NCBI RefSeq assembly: GCF_001557215.1
Contig: NZ_LSJM01000278.1
Span: forward strand, 1-38,007
Origin: Sphingomonas sp. CCH9-E2
GTDB taxonomy: Bacteria > Pseudomonadota > Alphaproteobacteria > Sphingomonadales > Sphingomonadaceae
Direction: 5' to 3'
DNA: 38,007 nucleotides
In this document: positions 14,960 through 23,429 of the stretch, piece after piece
Layout of the letters: every line of letters begins with the position of its first letter
How positions within the stretch are numbered: the first letter of the stretch is position 1
The notes under the pieces: model-generated
Database searches by the model: none
Seen by the model: the letters and a program-made list of their open reading frames with translations, nothing else
Told to the model about the DNA's origin: nothing
Position numbers and translations under genes: made by a program

Positions 14960-16456
14960 ATGGGCGGCGACATCGTCGAGAAACTTGCCGCGCGGTTCAT
15001 CGCCAGCGACCTTGATCGCGCGCAATTCCTGGTGGACCCGGACGGCACGATCCGCAGCTGGAACCCCGGCGCGCAGATTCTGCTCGGCTATGAGGCAGGG
15101 GCGGCGGTCGGCCAGCCGATGGCGATGCTTTATTCGGCTGCCGATGCCGCAGCGGGCAAGCCGCGCGACGATCTCGACCGGGCCGTCACCTACGGCCGCT
15201 ATGCCGAAGAAGGGTGGCGGCGGCGGCAGGATTCGACCGAGTTCGCCGCCGACGCGCGGATCATCGCATTGCGCGACGAAGGCGGGGCGCTGCTCGGCTT
15301 TGGCGGGACGATCGAGGATATCACCGATCGCAAGGCAGCGGCGGGCGCAGTGGCGCGCAGCGAATTGCACCTGCGCTCGATCCTCGCCACCGTGCCCGAT
15401 GCGATGATCGTGATCGACGACCGCGGCCAGATCCTGTCCTTCAGCGCGGCGGCGGAGCGGCTGTTCGGCTATTCGGAATCGGAAGTGGTGGGCAAGAACA
15501 TCGCGATGATGATGCCCGACGGCGATCGGCTGCGGCACGACGACTATGTCGAACATTATTGCCGCACGGGCGAGCGCCGGATCATCGGCATCGGGCGCAT
15601 CGTCGTCGGCAAGCGGCGCGATGGCAGCGAGTTTCCGATGGAGCTGGCGGTGGGGGAGGCGCGCAGCGCCGGGCACCGCATCTTCACCGGCTTCATCCGC
15701 GACCTGTCCGAACGCCAGCGCGCCGAACTGCGGATGAAGGAGCTTCAGTCCGAACTGGTCCATGTCTCGCGCGTGTCGGCGATGGGCACGATGGCATCGA
15801 CGCTGGCGCATGAACTCAACCAGCCGCTGACGGCGATCGCCAACTATATGGAGGCGGCACGCGACCTGATCGCGGCAGGCGCGCCGGATCTGGAGATGCT
15901 CCAGGAGGCCGTCACCGAGTCGGGGACCGAGGCACTGCGCGCGGGCAATATCGTCCGACGCCTGCGCGAATTCGTCGCACGCGGCGAGGTGGAAAAGCGA
16001 GTCGAATCGCTGCCCCAGATGGTCGAGGAGGCCACTCGCCTTGCGATGACCGGCGCGCGCGAGCGGGGGGTGAGGGGCCTCAAGGACCTCGACCCTGATG
16101 CCCGCCTCGCGCTCGTCGACCGGGTCCAGATCCAGCAGGTGCTGGTCAATCTGATCCGCAATGCGGTCGAGGCGCTGGAAGGCATGCCGGTGCGCGACGT
16201 CACCATCGCCACGCGCGTGCAGGGCGACGGCATGATCCGGGTGGAGGTCAGCGACACCGGCCCCGGGATCGATCCGGCGATCCGCCCGCGCCTGTTCGAC
16301 GCGTTCAACACCAGCAAGCCCGAGGGCCTCGGCCTTGGCCTGTCGATCTGCCGCACGATCATCGAGGCGCATGGCGGGCGGATCGACGCCGATGCCCGAC
16401 CCGGTGGCGGCACGACCCTGTGGTTCACCATTCCCAGTGCGGAGACCCAAGAATGA
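14960..16456 (+). CDS. fixL: Oxygen-sensing PAS histidine kinase FixL
   Basis: FixL has 498 residues. There are two PAS domains (about 15-125 and 135-250), then HisKA with AHELNQPL (283-290, phosphoacceptor H284) and an HATPase domain with N-box N401, DTGPGI (432-437) and GLGLGLS (456-462). The second PAS keeps the haem-ligand histidine H193 in RLRHDDY and the O2-sensing arginine R213 in IIGIGRIV, equivalent to H200 and R220 of Bradyrhizobium FixL. It is therefore a true haem sensor, active as a kinase when deoxygenated. There is no transmembrane segment, so it is soluble. AGGA sits 7 bases before the ATG at 14960. An ATG at 14954 is in the same frame. The fixJ start overlaps its stop by 4 bases. 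Confidence 0.92.
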   Translation: MGGDIVEKLAARFIASDLDRAQFLVDPDGTIRSWNPGAQILLGYEAGAAVGQPMAMLYSAADAAAGKPRDDLDRAVTYGRYAEEGWRRRQDSTEFAADARIIALRDEGGALLGFGGTIEDITDRKAAAGAVARSELHLRSILATVPDAMIVIDDRGQILSFSAAAERLFGYSESEVVGKNIAMMMPDGDRLRHDDYVEHYCRTGERRIIGIGRIVVGKRRDGSEFPMELAVGEARSAGHRIFTGFIRDLSERQRAELRMKELQSELVHVSRVSAMGTMASTLAHELNQPLTAIANYMEAARDLIAAGAPDLEMLQEAVTESGTEALRAGNIVRRLREFVARGEVEKRVESLPQMVEEATRLAMTGARERGVRGLKDLDPDARLALVDRVQIQQVLVNLIRNAVEALEGMPVRDVTIATRVQGDGMIRVEVSDTGPGIDPAIRPRLFDAFNTSKPEGLGLGLSICRTIIEAHGGRIDADARPGGGTTLWFTIPSAETQE

Positions 16457-17073
16457 GCGAAAAGCCGCTGATTCACCTGATCGATGACGAGGATGCCGTG
16501 CGCCGCTCGGCCAGCTTCCTGCTCAAGACCTCTGGCTATGAGGTGCGCGCCTACGCATCGGGCGTGGCGTTCCTGAAGGAAGCGCGGCATCCCGATCCGG
16601 GCTGTATCCTGCTCGACATCCGCATGCCCGAAATGGACGGGCTGGAGGTTCAGCGCGAATTGAATGCACGCGGGGTCGCGCTGCCGGTGATCGTGCTGAC
16701 GGGCCATGGCGATGTCGCGACGGCGGTGACGGCGATGAAGCAGGGCGCGCTCGATTTCCTCGAAAAGCCGTTCGAGAAGGCGCTGTTGCTCGCCGCGCTT
16801 GATCGCGGGTTCGAGCGGCTTGAGCGCGCAGGCAATGCCGAGGTCGAGGGGCAGGAGGCGGCGGTCCGCGTCGCCGCGCTCACCCCGCGCGAGCGCGACG
16901 TGCTGCGCGGGCTGGTCGCGGGCCACCCGAACAAGACCATCGCTTATGACTTGGGCATATCCCCGCGTACGGTGGAAGTGCACCGCGCCAATGTGATGAC
17001 CAAGCTGGAGGTGCGCAGCCTGTCCGAAGCGCTGCGGATCGCCTTCGCGGCGGGCCTGGACGCATCCGACTAA
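16453..17073 (+). CDS. fixJ: Response regulator FixJ (NarL/LuxR-type DNA-binding)
   Basis: This 206-residue cognate regulator of FixL has a receiver domain with the acidic pocket D11/D12, phosphoacceptor D55 in LLDIRMPEMDG, T83 and K105. A linker leads to a LuxR-type helix-turn-helix (about 145-205: LTPRERDVLRGL, then SPRTVEVHRANVMTKL). When FixL is oxygen-free it phosphorylates D55, and FixJ dimerises and activates low-oxygen genes, classically through fixK. No fixK is present in the window. FixJ may act directly on the neighbouring cyd, uspA, ompW and fixL promoters that share a motif. ATG 16453 overlaps the fixL TGA, indicating coupled translation. Confidence 0.93.
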   Translation: MSEKPLIHLIDDEDAVRRSASFLLKTSGYEVRAYASGVAFLKEARHPDPGCILLDIRMPEMDGLEVQRELNARGVALPVIVLTGHGDVATAVTAMKQGALDFLEKPFEKALLLAALDRGFERLERAGNAEVEGQEAAVRVAALTPRERDVLRGLVAGHPNKTIAYDLGISPRTVEVHRANVMTKLEVRSLSEALRIAFAAGLDASD

Positions 17074-17123
17074 GGATATTTCCGTAACGCGGTGGCTGCC
17101 GGATTTCGGCACGATGCCGTGCG

Positions 17124-17516
17124 ATGGATCAGCGTACCACCATTCCCCCTGCGACCGACGCGGACGATCCGGCGCTGTCCATCGCGTTGGTCGATCCCGA
17201 CGACGCGTCGCGGCGCGCCTTGCACATGGTGCTGTCGGGGCAGCGGCATCGCGTCCGCTCCTATGACAGCACCCATGCGCTCGCCGACGATGCCAAGGCG
17301 ATCGAAGCGGACTGGCTGGTCATTTCGGTCCGCGCCGACCGCGGCAGCCTCGCTGCAGTCGAGCGGCTGCGCGCGCGGGGCTGGCGGGGGCGGGTGGCGG
17401 TCATTGCCGAGCCCGGCGCCTTGCCCGAACGTGACGGCGCGATGATCGGCGCGCGCGACCTGATTTTCGCGCACCCGGTTGCGCCGCACGCCTGGCGGAT
17501 CGGCCTGACCGCCTGA
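17124..17516 (+). CDS. Degenerate receiver-domain protein downstream of fixLJ (FixT-like candidate)
   Basis: This stand-alone receiver-like protein has 130 residues and begins 50 bases after fixJ in the same direction. It aligns by eye with the FixJ receiver: IALVDPDDASRRAL matches FixJ IHLIDDEDAVRRSA, and the strand LVISVR matches LLDIRMP. The phosphoacceptor Asp is replaced by S68, and the conserved Lys near the C-terminal FAHPV motif is replaced by H117. It has no DNA-binding domain. It probably arose from a FixJ receiver and cannot be phosphorylated normally. Single-domain receiver FixT proteins inhibit FixL in Sinorhizobium and Caulobacter, so an anti-FixL role is attractive. Caulobacter FixT uses cysteines to bind an Fe-S cluster, and this protein has none. 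The function is therefore inferred from position and fold only. Confidence 0.75.
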   Translation: MDQRTTIPPATDADDPALSIALVDPDDASRRALHMVLSGQRHRVRSYDSTHALADDAKAIEADWLVISVRADRGSLAAVERLRARGWRGRVAVIAEPGALPERDGAMIGARDLIFAHPVAPHAWRIGLTA

Positions 17517-17627
17517 AAATCCCGCGCTAGCGAGCCGGTTTTCCGCGATTCTTCGGCATAATCGGCATCGCCCTTGCCCCGGGCACCCGCATTGCTATAG
17601 ACGCGCCCGACCTGCGGTGTCCTGAAT

Positions 17628-17712
17628 GCGGGCGTGGCGGAACTGGTAGACGCGCTGGATTTAGGTTCCAGTATCGCAAGATGTGGGGGTTCGAGTCCCT
17701 TCGCCCGCACCA
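17628..17712 (+). tRNA. tRNA-Leu (anticodon TAG), CCA encoded
   Basis: The acceptor stem GCGGGCG (17628-17634) pairs with CGCCCGC (17702-17708), followed by A and an encoded CCA (17710-17712). The anticodon stem CTGGA/TCCAG encloses the loop TTTAGGT, giving anticodon TAG, which reads CUA and other CUN leucine codons. A variable arm with the sequence ATCGCAAGATG and the T-arm loop TTCGAGTCC are present. The gene lies 68 bases before tig with no terminator visible between them. Confidence 0.95.
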
Positions 17713-17780
17713 GTCCGCCGCCCGGCGCAAGGGGGACGCCGCGAACCCGATTCCACTTCCAGAGCAGGAAGCCCGTTAGA

Positions 17781-19388
17781 ATGCAGACCGTCGAGACGTT
17801 GAACGAAGGCCTCAAGCGCGCCTACACCCTGAAGATCACCGCCAAGGACATCGACAGCCGCGTCGATGCCGAAGTGAAGCGCGTGGCCCCGCAGATCCGC
17901 ATGCCCGGCTTCCGCCCCGGCAAGGTGCCGGCCAACCTCGTGCGCAAGATGCACGGCGAAGCGCTGACCCAGGACGCGCTCAACACGACGATCCAGGAAG
18001 GCGTGCAGAAGCTGATCGCCGACCACAAGCTCCGCCCCGCGATGCAGCCGTCGGTGAGCCTCGAGGGCGAGTTCGCCCCGGGCAGCGACGCCGAGGTGAA
18101 GGTCGAGCTGGAAGTCCTGCCCGACGTTCCGACCCCGTCGATCGAAGGTCTGAAGCTCGAGCGCCTGATCGTCCCCGTCAGCGACGAAGCAGTCGATGCA
18201 CAGATCCTGCAGATCGCCGGCCAGCAAAAGGCATGGGAAGACGCGAAGCCGAGCTACAAGGCGAAGCAGGGCGACCAGGTCACGATGGACTTTGTCGGCA
18301 AGGTCGACGGCGTCGCATTCGACGGCGGCACCGGTGAGGGCATGGCGATCGAAATCGGCTCGGGCCGTCTGATCCCGGGCTTCGAGGACCAGATCGTCGG
18401 CGTGAAGGCCGGCGACGAAAAGCAGATCGAAGTGACCTTCCCCGAGGATTATGGCGTCGACACGCTGGCCGGCAAGCCCGCGACCTTCGACCTCAAGATC
18501 ACCGCGGTGAAGACCGCCGGCGAAGTGAAGGTCGATGAAGACCTCGCCAAAAATCTGGGTCTCGAGAGCCTCGATCAGCTGCGCGGCATCCTGCGCGGCC
18601 AGATGGAGAATGAGACGGGCGGCCTGACCCGCACCTATATGAAGCGCAAGCTGCTCGATCAGCTTGCCGCCGGCCATGACTTCCCGGTCCCGCCGTCGAT
18701 GGTTGAGGCCGAGTTCCAGCAGATCTGGGCGCAGCTTCAGCACGAAGCCGGCCATGAGGAAGATCCCGAAGCCGCCAAGGCCGAGCTGGAAAAGGAAAAG
18801 GACGATTACCGCGCGATCGCCGAGCGTCGCGTGCGCCTTGGCCTGCTGCTCTCGGAAATCGGCCAGGCAAATGGCGTCGAGGTGACGCAGGCGGAGATGA
18901 ACCGCCTGATCGCCCAGGCTGCGCAGCAGTATCGCCCCGAAGACCAGCAGCGCTTCTTCCAGTATATCCAGCAAGAGCCGATGGCAGCGGCCCAGCTGCG
19001 CGCCCCGCTCTATGAGGACAAGGTCGTCGACTTCCTGTTCGGCACCGCCGAGATCACCGAGCGCGAAGTGACCCGCGAAGAGCTGGAAGCCGCGATCGAG
19101 AGCGAGGAAGGCGCGGTGCCGCACGTTCACGGTCCGGACTGCAACCACGACCATGACCACGATCACAAGCCGGCGAAGAAGGCCAAGGCGAAGAAGGCCG
19201 AAGATGCCCCTGCTGAAGTTGGCGCTGAAGAGGTGAAGCCGGCCAAGAAGGCGAAGGCCAAGGCCGAAGAGGCTCCCGCCGAGGAAGCTCCGGCTAAGAA
19301 GGCACCTGCGAAGAAGGCCGCCAAGGCCGACGACGCTGAGGCCGAAGCGCCGAAGAAGAAGGCTCCGGCCAAGAAGAAGGCGGACTAA
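17781..19388 (+). CDS. tig: Trigger factor chaperone with His-rich and Lys/Ala-rich C-terminal tail
   Basis: This ribosome-associated folding chaperone has 535 residues, about 100 more than E. coli Tig (432). The ribosome-docking loop GFRPGKVP is at 43-50. The FKBP-type peptidyl-prolyl isomerase domain spans about 160-245, and the helical C-terminal domain extends to about 440. Beyond that lie an unusual His/Asp cluster (448-462, including H448, H450, C454, H456, H458, H460, H462) that could bind metal, and a repetitive PAKKAKAK/EEAPA tail resembling histone H1-like linkers (463-535). The start is the ATG at 17781. AGGA lies about 12 bases upstream, a rather long spacing. tig heads the tig-clpP-clpX-lon-hupB order seen in many proteobacteria. 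Confidence 0.93.
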   Translation: MQTVETLNEGLKRAYTLKITAKDIDSRVDAEVKRVAPQIRMPGFRPGKVPANLVRKMHGEALTQDALNTTIQEGVQKLIADHKLRPAMQPSVSLEGEFAPGSDAEVKVELEVLPDVPTPSIEGLKLERLIVPVSDEAVDAQILQIAGQQKAWEDAKPSYKAKQGDQVTMDFVGKVDGVAFDGGTGEGMAIEIGSGRLIPGFEDQIVGVKAGDEKQIEVTFPEDYGVDTLAGKPATFDLKITAVKTAGEVKVDEDLAKNLGLESLDQLRGILRGQMENETGGLTRTYMKRKLLDQLAAGHDFPVPPSMVEAEFQQIWAQLQHEAGHEEDPEAAKAELEKEKDDYRAIAERRVRLGLLLSEIGQANGVEVTQAEMNRLIAQAAQQYRPEDQQRFFQYIQQEPMAAAQLRAPLYEDKVVDFLFGTAEITEREVTREELEAAIESEEGAVPHVHGPDCNHDHDHDHKPAKKAKAKKAEDAPAEVGAEEVKPAKKAKAKAEEAPAEEAPAKKAPAKKAAKADDAEAEAPKKKAPAKKKAD

Positions 19389-19404
19389 TCCTCTAGAACC
19401 TATC

Positions 19405-19510
19405 GTCACCCCGGCCTTGTGCTGGGGTCCACGGTGCCGCACACTGAGTGTTTGAGGCTCTCGCGATCCGCTCAGCCTCCCGGTGGACCCCGGAACAAGT
19501 CCGGGGTGAC
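19405..19510. repeat. Pair of inverted palindromic intergenic repeat units (REP-like)
   Basis: A 29-base unit at 19405-19433 (GTCACCCCGG at its start) is repeated in inverted orientation at 19482-19510 with 25 of 29 bases matching. Each unit contains its own palindromic core, CCCCGG...CCGGGG-like. They flank 48 bases with no other structure and sit between tig and the glycosyltransferase gene. The core recurs at 28909-28926. The arrangement resembles REP-pair elements common in sphingomonad intergenic DNA, and it could also act as a transcription terminator or mRNA stabiliser for tig. Confidence 0.75.
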
Positions 19511-19525
19511 ATAGTGGGGAATGGC

Positions 19526-20455
19526 GTGACCGAACCGCGCATCGCAGTGATCCTGCCCTGCTATAACGAGGAAGCCGCGATCGCGCAGACGGTCGCCGGT
19601 TTCCGCGCAGCGCTCCCTGGCGCTGCCATTTATGTCTACGACAATAACAGCAGCGACCGCACCGTCGACGTCGCACGCGAAGCCGGCGCGATCGTCCGCA
19701 CCGAGCGGATGCAGGGCAAGGGCAATGTCGTCCGCCGCATGTTCGCCGACGTCGATGCCGACATCTATGTGATGGCCGATGGCGACGCGACCTATGACGC
19801 CGCAGCCGCCCCGGCGATGATCGCAAAGATGCGCGACGGGGGGCTGGACATGGTCGTCGGCACCCGGGTGCATGAGGCTGCGGACGCCTATCGCCGCGGC
19901 CATGTGCTGGGCAACCGTGCGATGACCGGCCTGCTCGCCCGGCTGTTCGGGCGCAGCTTTACCGACATTTTTTCGGGCTATCGCGTATTTTCGCGCCGGT
20001 TCGTGAAGAGCTTCCCGGTCCTGTCGGCGGGGTTCGAGATCGAGACCGAGATCAGCGTCCACGCGCTCGAGCTCAAGATGCCGGTGGGGGAGGTGGAGAC
20101 CCGCTACCTCGCCCGGCCCGAAGGCTCGGCGTCGAAACTGTCCACCTATCGCGACGGCGCGCGAATCGCGCGGACCATCCTGACGTTGTACCGGATCGAA
20201 AAGCCGATGCTGTTCTTCGGCATTGTCGCGCTGGCGCTCGCAGTGCTGGCGGTGATCCTCGCGATCCCGCTGGTGACGACCTATCTGGAAACCGGGCTGG
20301 TCCCGCGCTTCCCGACCGCAATTCTTGCCACCGGCCTGGTCATTCTCGCGGCACTGAGCAGCTTTGCCGGGCTGATCCTCGATACGGTCGTGCGGGGCCG
20401 GCGGGAAATGCGGCGACTCGCCTATCTGGCGCAGCCGGCACCGGCCAATCTCTGA
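19526..20455 (+). CDS. GT2-family glycosyltransferase (dolichol-phosphate-mannose synthase-like)
   Basis: The protein has 309 residues from a GTG at 19526 with GGGGA 5 bases upstream. Earlier starts would fall inside the repeat element and are rejected. The GT-A fold shows IAVILPCYNEE (6-16), the nucleotide-binding YVYDNNSSDRT (36-46), the metal-binding DGD (85-87) and GYRVFSRR (151-158). Two transmembrane helices near the C-terminus (about 229-250 and 265-288) anchor it in the inner membrane. Proteins of this kind load a sugar from UDP- or GDP-sugar onto a polyprenyl phosphate. The donor cannot be read from the sequence. No polysaccharide cluster surrounds it. Confidence 0.85.
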   Translation: MTEPRIAVILPCYNEEAAIAQTVAGFRAALPGAAIYVYDNNSSDRTVDVAREAGAIVRTERMQGKGNVVRRMFADVDADIYVMADGDATYDAAAAPAMIAKMRDGGLDMVVGTRVHEAADAYRRGHVLGNRAMTGLLARLFGRSFTDIFSGYRVFSRRFVKSFPVLSAGFEIETEISVHALELKMPVGEVETRYLARPEGSASKLSTYRDGARIARTILTLYRIEKPMLFFGIVALALAVLAVILAIPLVTTYLETGLVPRFPTAILATGLVILAALSSFAGLILDTVVRGRREMRRLAYLAQPAPANL

Positions 20456-20473
20456 GCCGCCGCCGAAAACGGC

Positions 20474-21025
20474 TCAGGCGGCGATCTTCTCGAGCCGGAT
20501 GCCGAGTTCGTCGATCAGAAATTCTTCGACCGCCGCTTCGATCATCGCGCGGGTCTCGCGATCGGGTGCCTCGACCCAACCTGCGATACGCAGTGCCCCG
20601 GCGACGGGCGCGACGTGCCAGCGCACATTGTCCTCGACGACGCTGATCTTGCCATCGACGAATCCGTGGGCGATATCGAGCGCGTGGAGCCGACGCGACA
20701 GGCGGGCAACCGCTTCGGCCGATTCGATGCCGTTCCATGCGGCAAAGGCGAAGTCGAAATGGTCACGGCTGTGCGCAGGCGCGGTGGCGCGCCGCGCCGC
20801 TTCGGGCACGCGTGCCGCAATCGATGACGGCGTCGGCAACAGGATATGCGCAAACATCGTCAGGACGATCGCGGTCACGGGGAACAGCGCGATGGCGACC
20901 ACCATTCCAACCCCGAATGTCGCATCGTTGAACCCGCCCGCACCGTATAACGGCCCCAGCGCGACGCCCGCAAAGGCGGCGTAGAGCAGCGCGAAGACAA
21001 TCATGGTGCGTGTATTCTGGCGCAT
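20474..21025 (-). CDS. Membrane protein with cytosolic domain, unknown function
   Basis: This 183-residue protein has two hydrophobic helices at about 7-27 and 37-62. A soluble part of about 115 residues follows, with alternating helix and strand ([22 protein letters not shown], then [20 protein letters not shown]). AAGGGG lies 6 bases before the ATG at 21025. I recognise no family. The last 40 residues are charged and predicted helical. It is convergent with the glycosyltransferase gene (stops 18 bases apart) and divergent from clpP (177 bases). Codon use is like its neighbours, so I take it as a real gene of unknown role. Confidence 0.75.
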   Translation of the reverse strand: MRQNTRTMIVFALLYAAFAGVALGPLYGAGGFNDATFGVGMVVAIALFPVTAIVLTMFAHILLPTPSSIAARVPEAARRATAPAHSRDHFDFAFAAWNGIESAEAVARLSRRLHALDIAHGFVDGKISVVEDNVRWHVAPVAGALRIAGWVEAPDRETRAMIEAAVEEFLIDELGIRLEKIAA

Positions 21026-21202
21026 CGGCGCCCCTTTCGACTCCCTAACCAGATCGCTATCGCATACAAATCTTCAAAAATGGTTGCAGCGCCCTCCGCC
21101 GGGAGCGGCCAGCGCCGTTCACCTTCTTCCCCCCTTGCGCCGCGCGATGCGAGCGCCGATGTAGTCGCCTGGGCAAAAACAGATTTGACGAGAACATCCC
21201 AC

Positions 21203-21874
21203 ATGCACCCCCTTGCCGGTCTCCTGACCCCCGAAGGCTTTACGCGCGATCCCATCACCAACGCGCTCGTTCCCATCGTCATCGAACAGTCGAGCCGCGG
21301 TGAGCGCAGCTTCGACATTTATTCGCGCCTGTTGCGTGAGCGGATCATCTTCGTGGTGGGCCCGGTTGAGGACCACATGGCCTCGCTCATCACCGCCCAG
21401 CTGCTCTTCCTCGAATCGGAAAATCCGAAGAAGGACATCTGGATGTACATCAACTCGCCGGGTGGCGTGGTGACCGCCGGCATGGCGATCCACGATACCA
21501 TGCAGTATATCCGCCCGCGCGTCGGCACGGTGTGCATCGGTCAGGCCGCGTCGATGGGCAGCTTCCTGCTCGCCGCCGGTGAGCCGGGCCTGCGCGTGGC
21601 GCTGACCAACGCCCGCATCATGATCCACCAGCCGTCGGGCGGTGCACAGGGCATGGCGTCGGATATCGAGATCCAGGCCAAGGAAATCCTGCGCATCAAG
21701 CGCCGGATGAACGACCTGTACGTCAAGTACACCGGAAAGCCGCTCGAGGAGATCGAGCGCGCAATGGACCGCGACACCTTCCTCGAGGCCGATGAGGCCA
21801 AGGCGTTCGGTCTGGTCGACGAAGTGTATGAAAAGCGGCCCCAACCGGCTGACAGCGAAGGCACGGCGTCTTAA
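21203..21874 (+). CDS. clpP: ATP-dependent Clp protease proteolytic subunit
   Basis: ClpP has 223 residues with catalytic triad S117 (GQAASMGS), H142 (MIHQPSGG) and D191 (MDRDTF). The core from [20 protein letters not shown] onward is almost invariant in the family. The N-terminus is about 10-15 residues longer than in many ClpPs and would be a propeptide. The start at 21203 is supported by a lack of similarity upstream, though the ribosome-binding site is weak. It forms the tetradecameric peptidase that ClpX feeds. clpX follows after 107 bases, the usual arrangement. Confidence 0.96.
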   Translation: MHPLAGLLTPEGFTRDPITNALVPIVIEQSSRGERSFDIYSRLLRERIIFVVGPVEDHMASLITAQLLFLESENPKKDIWMYINSPGGVVTAGMAIHDTMQYIRPRVGTVCIGQAASMGSFLLAAGEPGLRVALTNARIMIHQPSGGAQGMASDIEIQAKEILRIKRRMNDLYVKYTGKPLEEIERAMDRDTFLEADEAKAFGLVDEVYEKRPQPADSEGTAS

Positions 21875-21981
21875 TCTGACGCTCACCTTCCCCTGCTATG
21901 GGGCGAATTTGAGTTGCCGGGCGTTGTCCCGGCTGTAGGATGCCGGGCTGCGATGCGGCCCGGCACGCGAAGGAAGACTGA

Positions 21982-23250
21982 ATGACGAAGCTAAGCGGCG
22001 GCGATTCGAAAAGCACGCTCTACTGCTCGTTCTGCGGCAAGTCGCAGCACGAGGTGCGCAAGCTGATCGCCGGACCGACCGTGTTCATCTGCGACGAGTG
22101 CGTCGAGCTCTGCAACGACATCATCCGCGAAGAGACCAAGTCGGCACTCGTCAGCAAGAAGGACGGTGGCGTCCCCACGCCGCAGGAAATCTGCGACGTG
22201 CTGGACGATTACGTCATCGGCCAGAAGCAGGCGAAGCGCGTGCTGTCGGTGGCGGTGCACAACCATTACAAGCGGTTGAACCACGGCGCGAAGGGCGCGG
22301 ATGTCGAGCTGGCCAAGTCCAACATCCTGCTCGTCGGCCCGACCGGCTGCGGCAAGACGCTGCTGGCGCAGACGCTCGCCCGCATCCTCGACGTGCCGTT
22401 CACGATGGCCGATGCGACGACGCTGACCGAAGCCGGATATGTCGGCGAGGATGTCGAGAACATTATCCTCAAGCTGCTCCAGGCGTCGGATTACAATGTC
22501 GAGCGGGCGCAGCGCGGCATCGTCTATATCGACGAGATCGACAAGATCAGCCGCAAGGCCGAGAATCCGTCGATCACGCGCGACGTGTCGGGCGAAGGCG
22601 TGCAGCAGGCGCTGCTCAAGCTGATGGAAGGCACCACCGCCAGCGTGCCGCCACAGGGCGGGCGCAAGCATCCGCAGCAGGAGTTCCTGCAGGTCGACAC
22701 GACGAACATCCTGTTCATCTGTGGCGGCGCGTTCAGCGGCCTCGAAAAGATCATCGGCGACCGCCTGCAGGGCAAGTCGATCGGCTTCGGGGCCTATGTC
22801 GCTTCGCCGGAGGAGCGCCGGACCGGCGAAGTGCTGCGCCAGACCGAGCCGGAGGATCTGCTCAAATTCGGCCTGATCCCCGAATTTGTCGGTCGTCTGC
22901 CGGTGGTCGCGACGCTCGAGGATCTCGACGTACCGGCGCTGGTCAAGATCCTGACCGAACCGAAGAACGCGCTGGTGAAACAATATCAGAAGCTGTTCGA
23001 CATGGAGAATGTGAAGCTCAGCTTCACCGACGATGCGCTGGTGTCGGTTTCGAAGAAGGCGATCGAGCGCAAGACTGGTGCGCGCGGCCTGCGTTCGATC
23101 CTCGAAGGCATTTTGCTCGACACGATGTTCGACCTGCCCGGCATGGACGGGGTGGACGAGGTGATGATCGACAAGGATGTCGTCGCCGGGACCAAGGATC
23201 CGGTGCGCGTCTACTCGGCCGAGAAAAAGAAGGCCGGCGACGCCGCCTGA
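21982..23250 (+). CDS. clpX: Clp protease ATP-binding unfoldase ClpX
   Basis: This 422-residue unfoldase begins with a zinc-binding domain (C15, C18, C37, C40) that recruits adaptors. The AAA+ module has Walker A GPTGCGKT (119-126), the pore loop GYVG (152-155), Walker B IVYIDEID (180-187) and the ClpP-docking IGF loop (267-269). All functional motifs are intact. In alphaproteobacteria ClpXP is essential because it degrades cell-cycle regulators such as CtrA with adaptors including RcdA, whose family member lies at 2666-3109. GAAGGAAG precedes the ATG at 21982. A clear intrinsic terminator follows. Confidence 0.97.
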   Translation: MTKLSGGDSKSTLYCSFCGKSQHEVRKLIAGPTVFICDECVELCNDIIREETKSALVSKKDGGVPTPQEICDVLDDYVIGQKQAKRVLSVAVHNHYKRLNHGAKGADVELAKSNILLVGPTGCGKTLLAQTLARILDVPFTMADATTLTEAGYVGEDVENIILKLLQASDYNVERAQRGIVYIDEIDKISRKAENPSITRDVSGEGVQQALLKLMEGTTASVPPQGGRKHPQQEFLQVDTTNILFICGGAFSGLEKIIGDRLQGKSIGFGAYVASPEERRTGEVLRQTEPEDLLKFGLIPEFVGRLPVVATLEDLDVPALVKILTEPKNALVKQYQKLFDMENVKLSFTDDALVSVSKKAIERKTGARGLRSILEGILLDTMFDLPGMDGVDEVMIDKDVVAGTKDPVRVYSAEKKKAGDAA

Positions 23251-23275
23251 TTGGCATCGCGACCCATCGATCAAG

Positions 23276-23303
23276 CGGGCGTCGGGCAACCGGCGCCCGT
23301 TTT
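23276..23303 (+). terminator. Intrinsic terminator after clpX
   Basis: CGGGCGTCGG (23276-23285) and CCGGCGCCCG (23290-23299) form a 10-bp stem with one G-U pair and the loop GCAA, followed by TTTT (23300-23303). Confidence 0.88.
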
Positions 23304-23429
23304 GCATTGGATCTCCGCTCGGGTGGCAGGGGACCGATCATCCACAAGTTTAACCAACTTCGTTTGGTCCCGCTTAACGCCTCCTAACGCTTTGTTGCCA
23401 CCACGGGTGGGGATGTTACGGAGGCTAAC

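Noticed and set aside
14843..16450. Long minus-strand open frame antisense to fixL
   Set aside because: No recognisable domain, and fixL on the plus strand is complete.
19448..19525. Upstream start for the glycosyltransferase at 19448
   Set aside because: The extra N-terminus would be translated from the repeat element. The GTG at 19526 has GGGGA at the right distance and begins just before the GT2 fold.
17661..19826. 721-residue minus-strand open frame antisense to tig
   Set aside because: It spans the tRNA and the repeat element and shows no domain. tig on the plus strand is certain.
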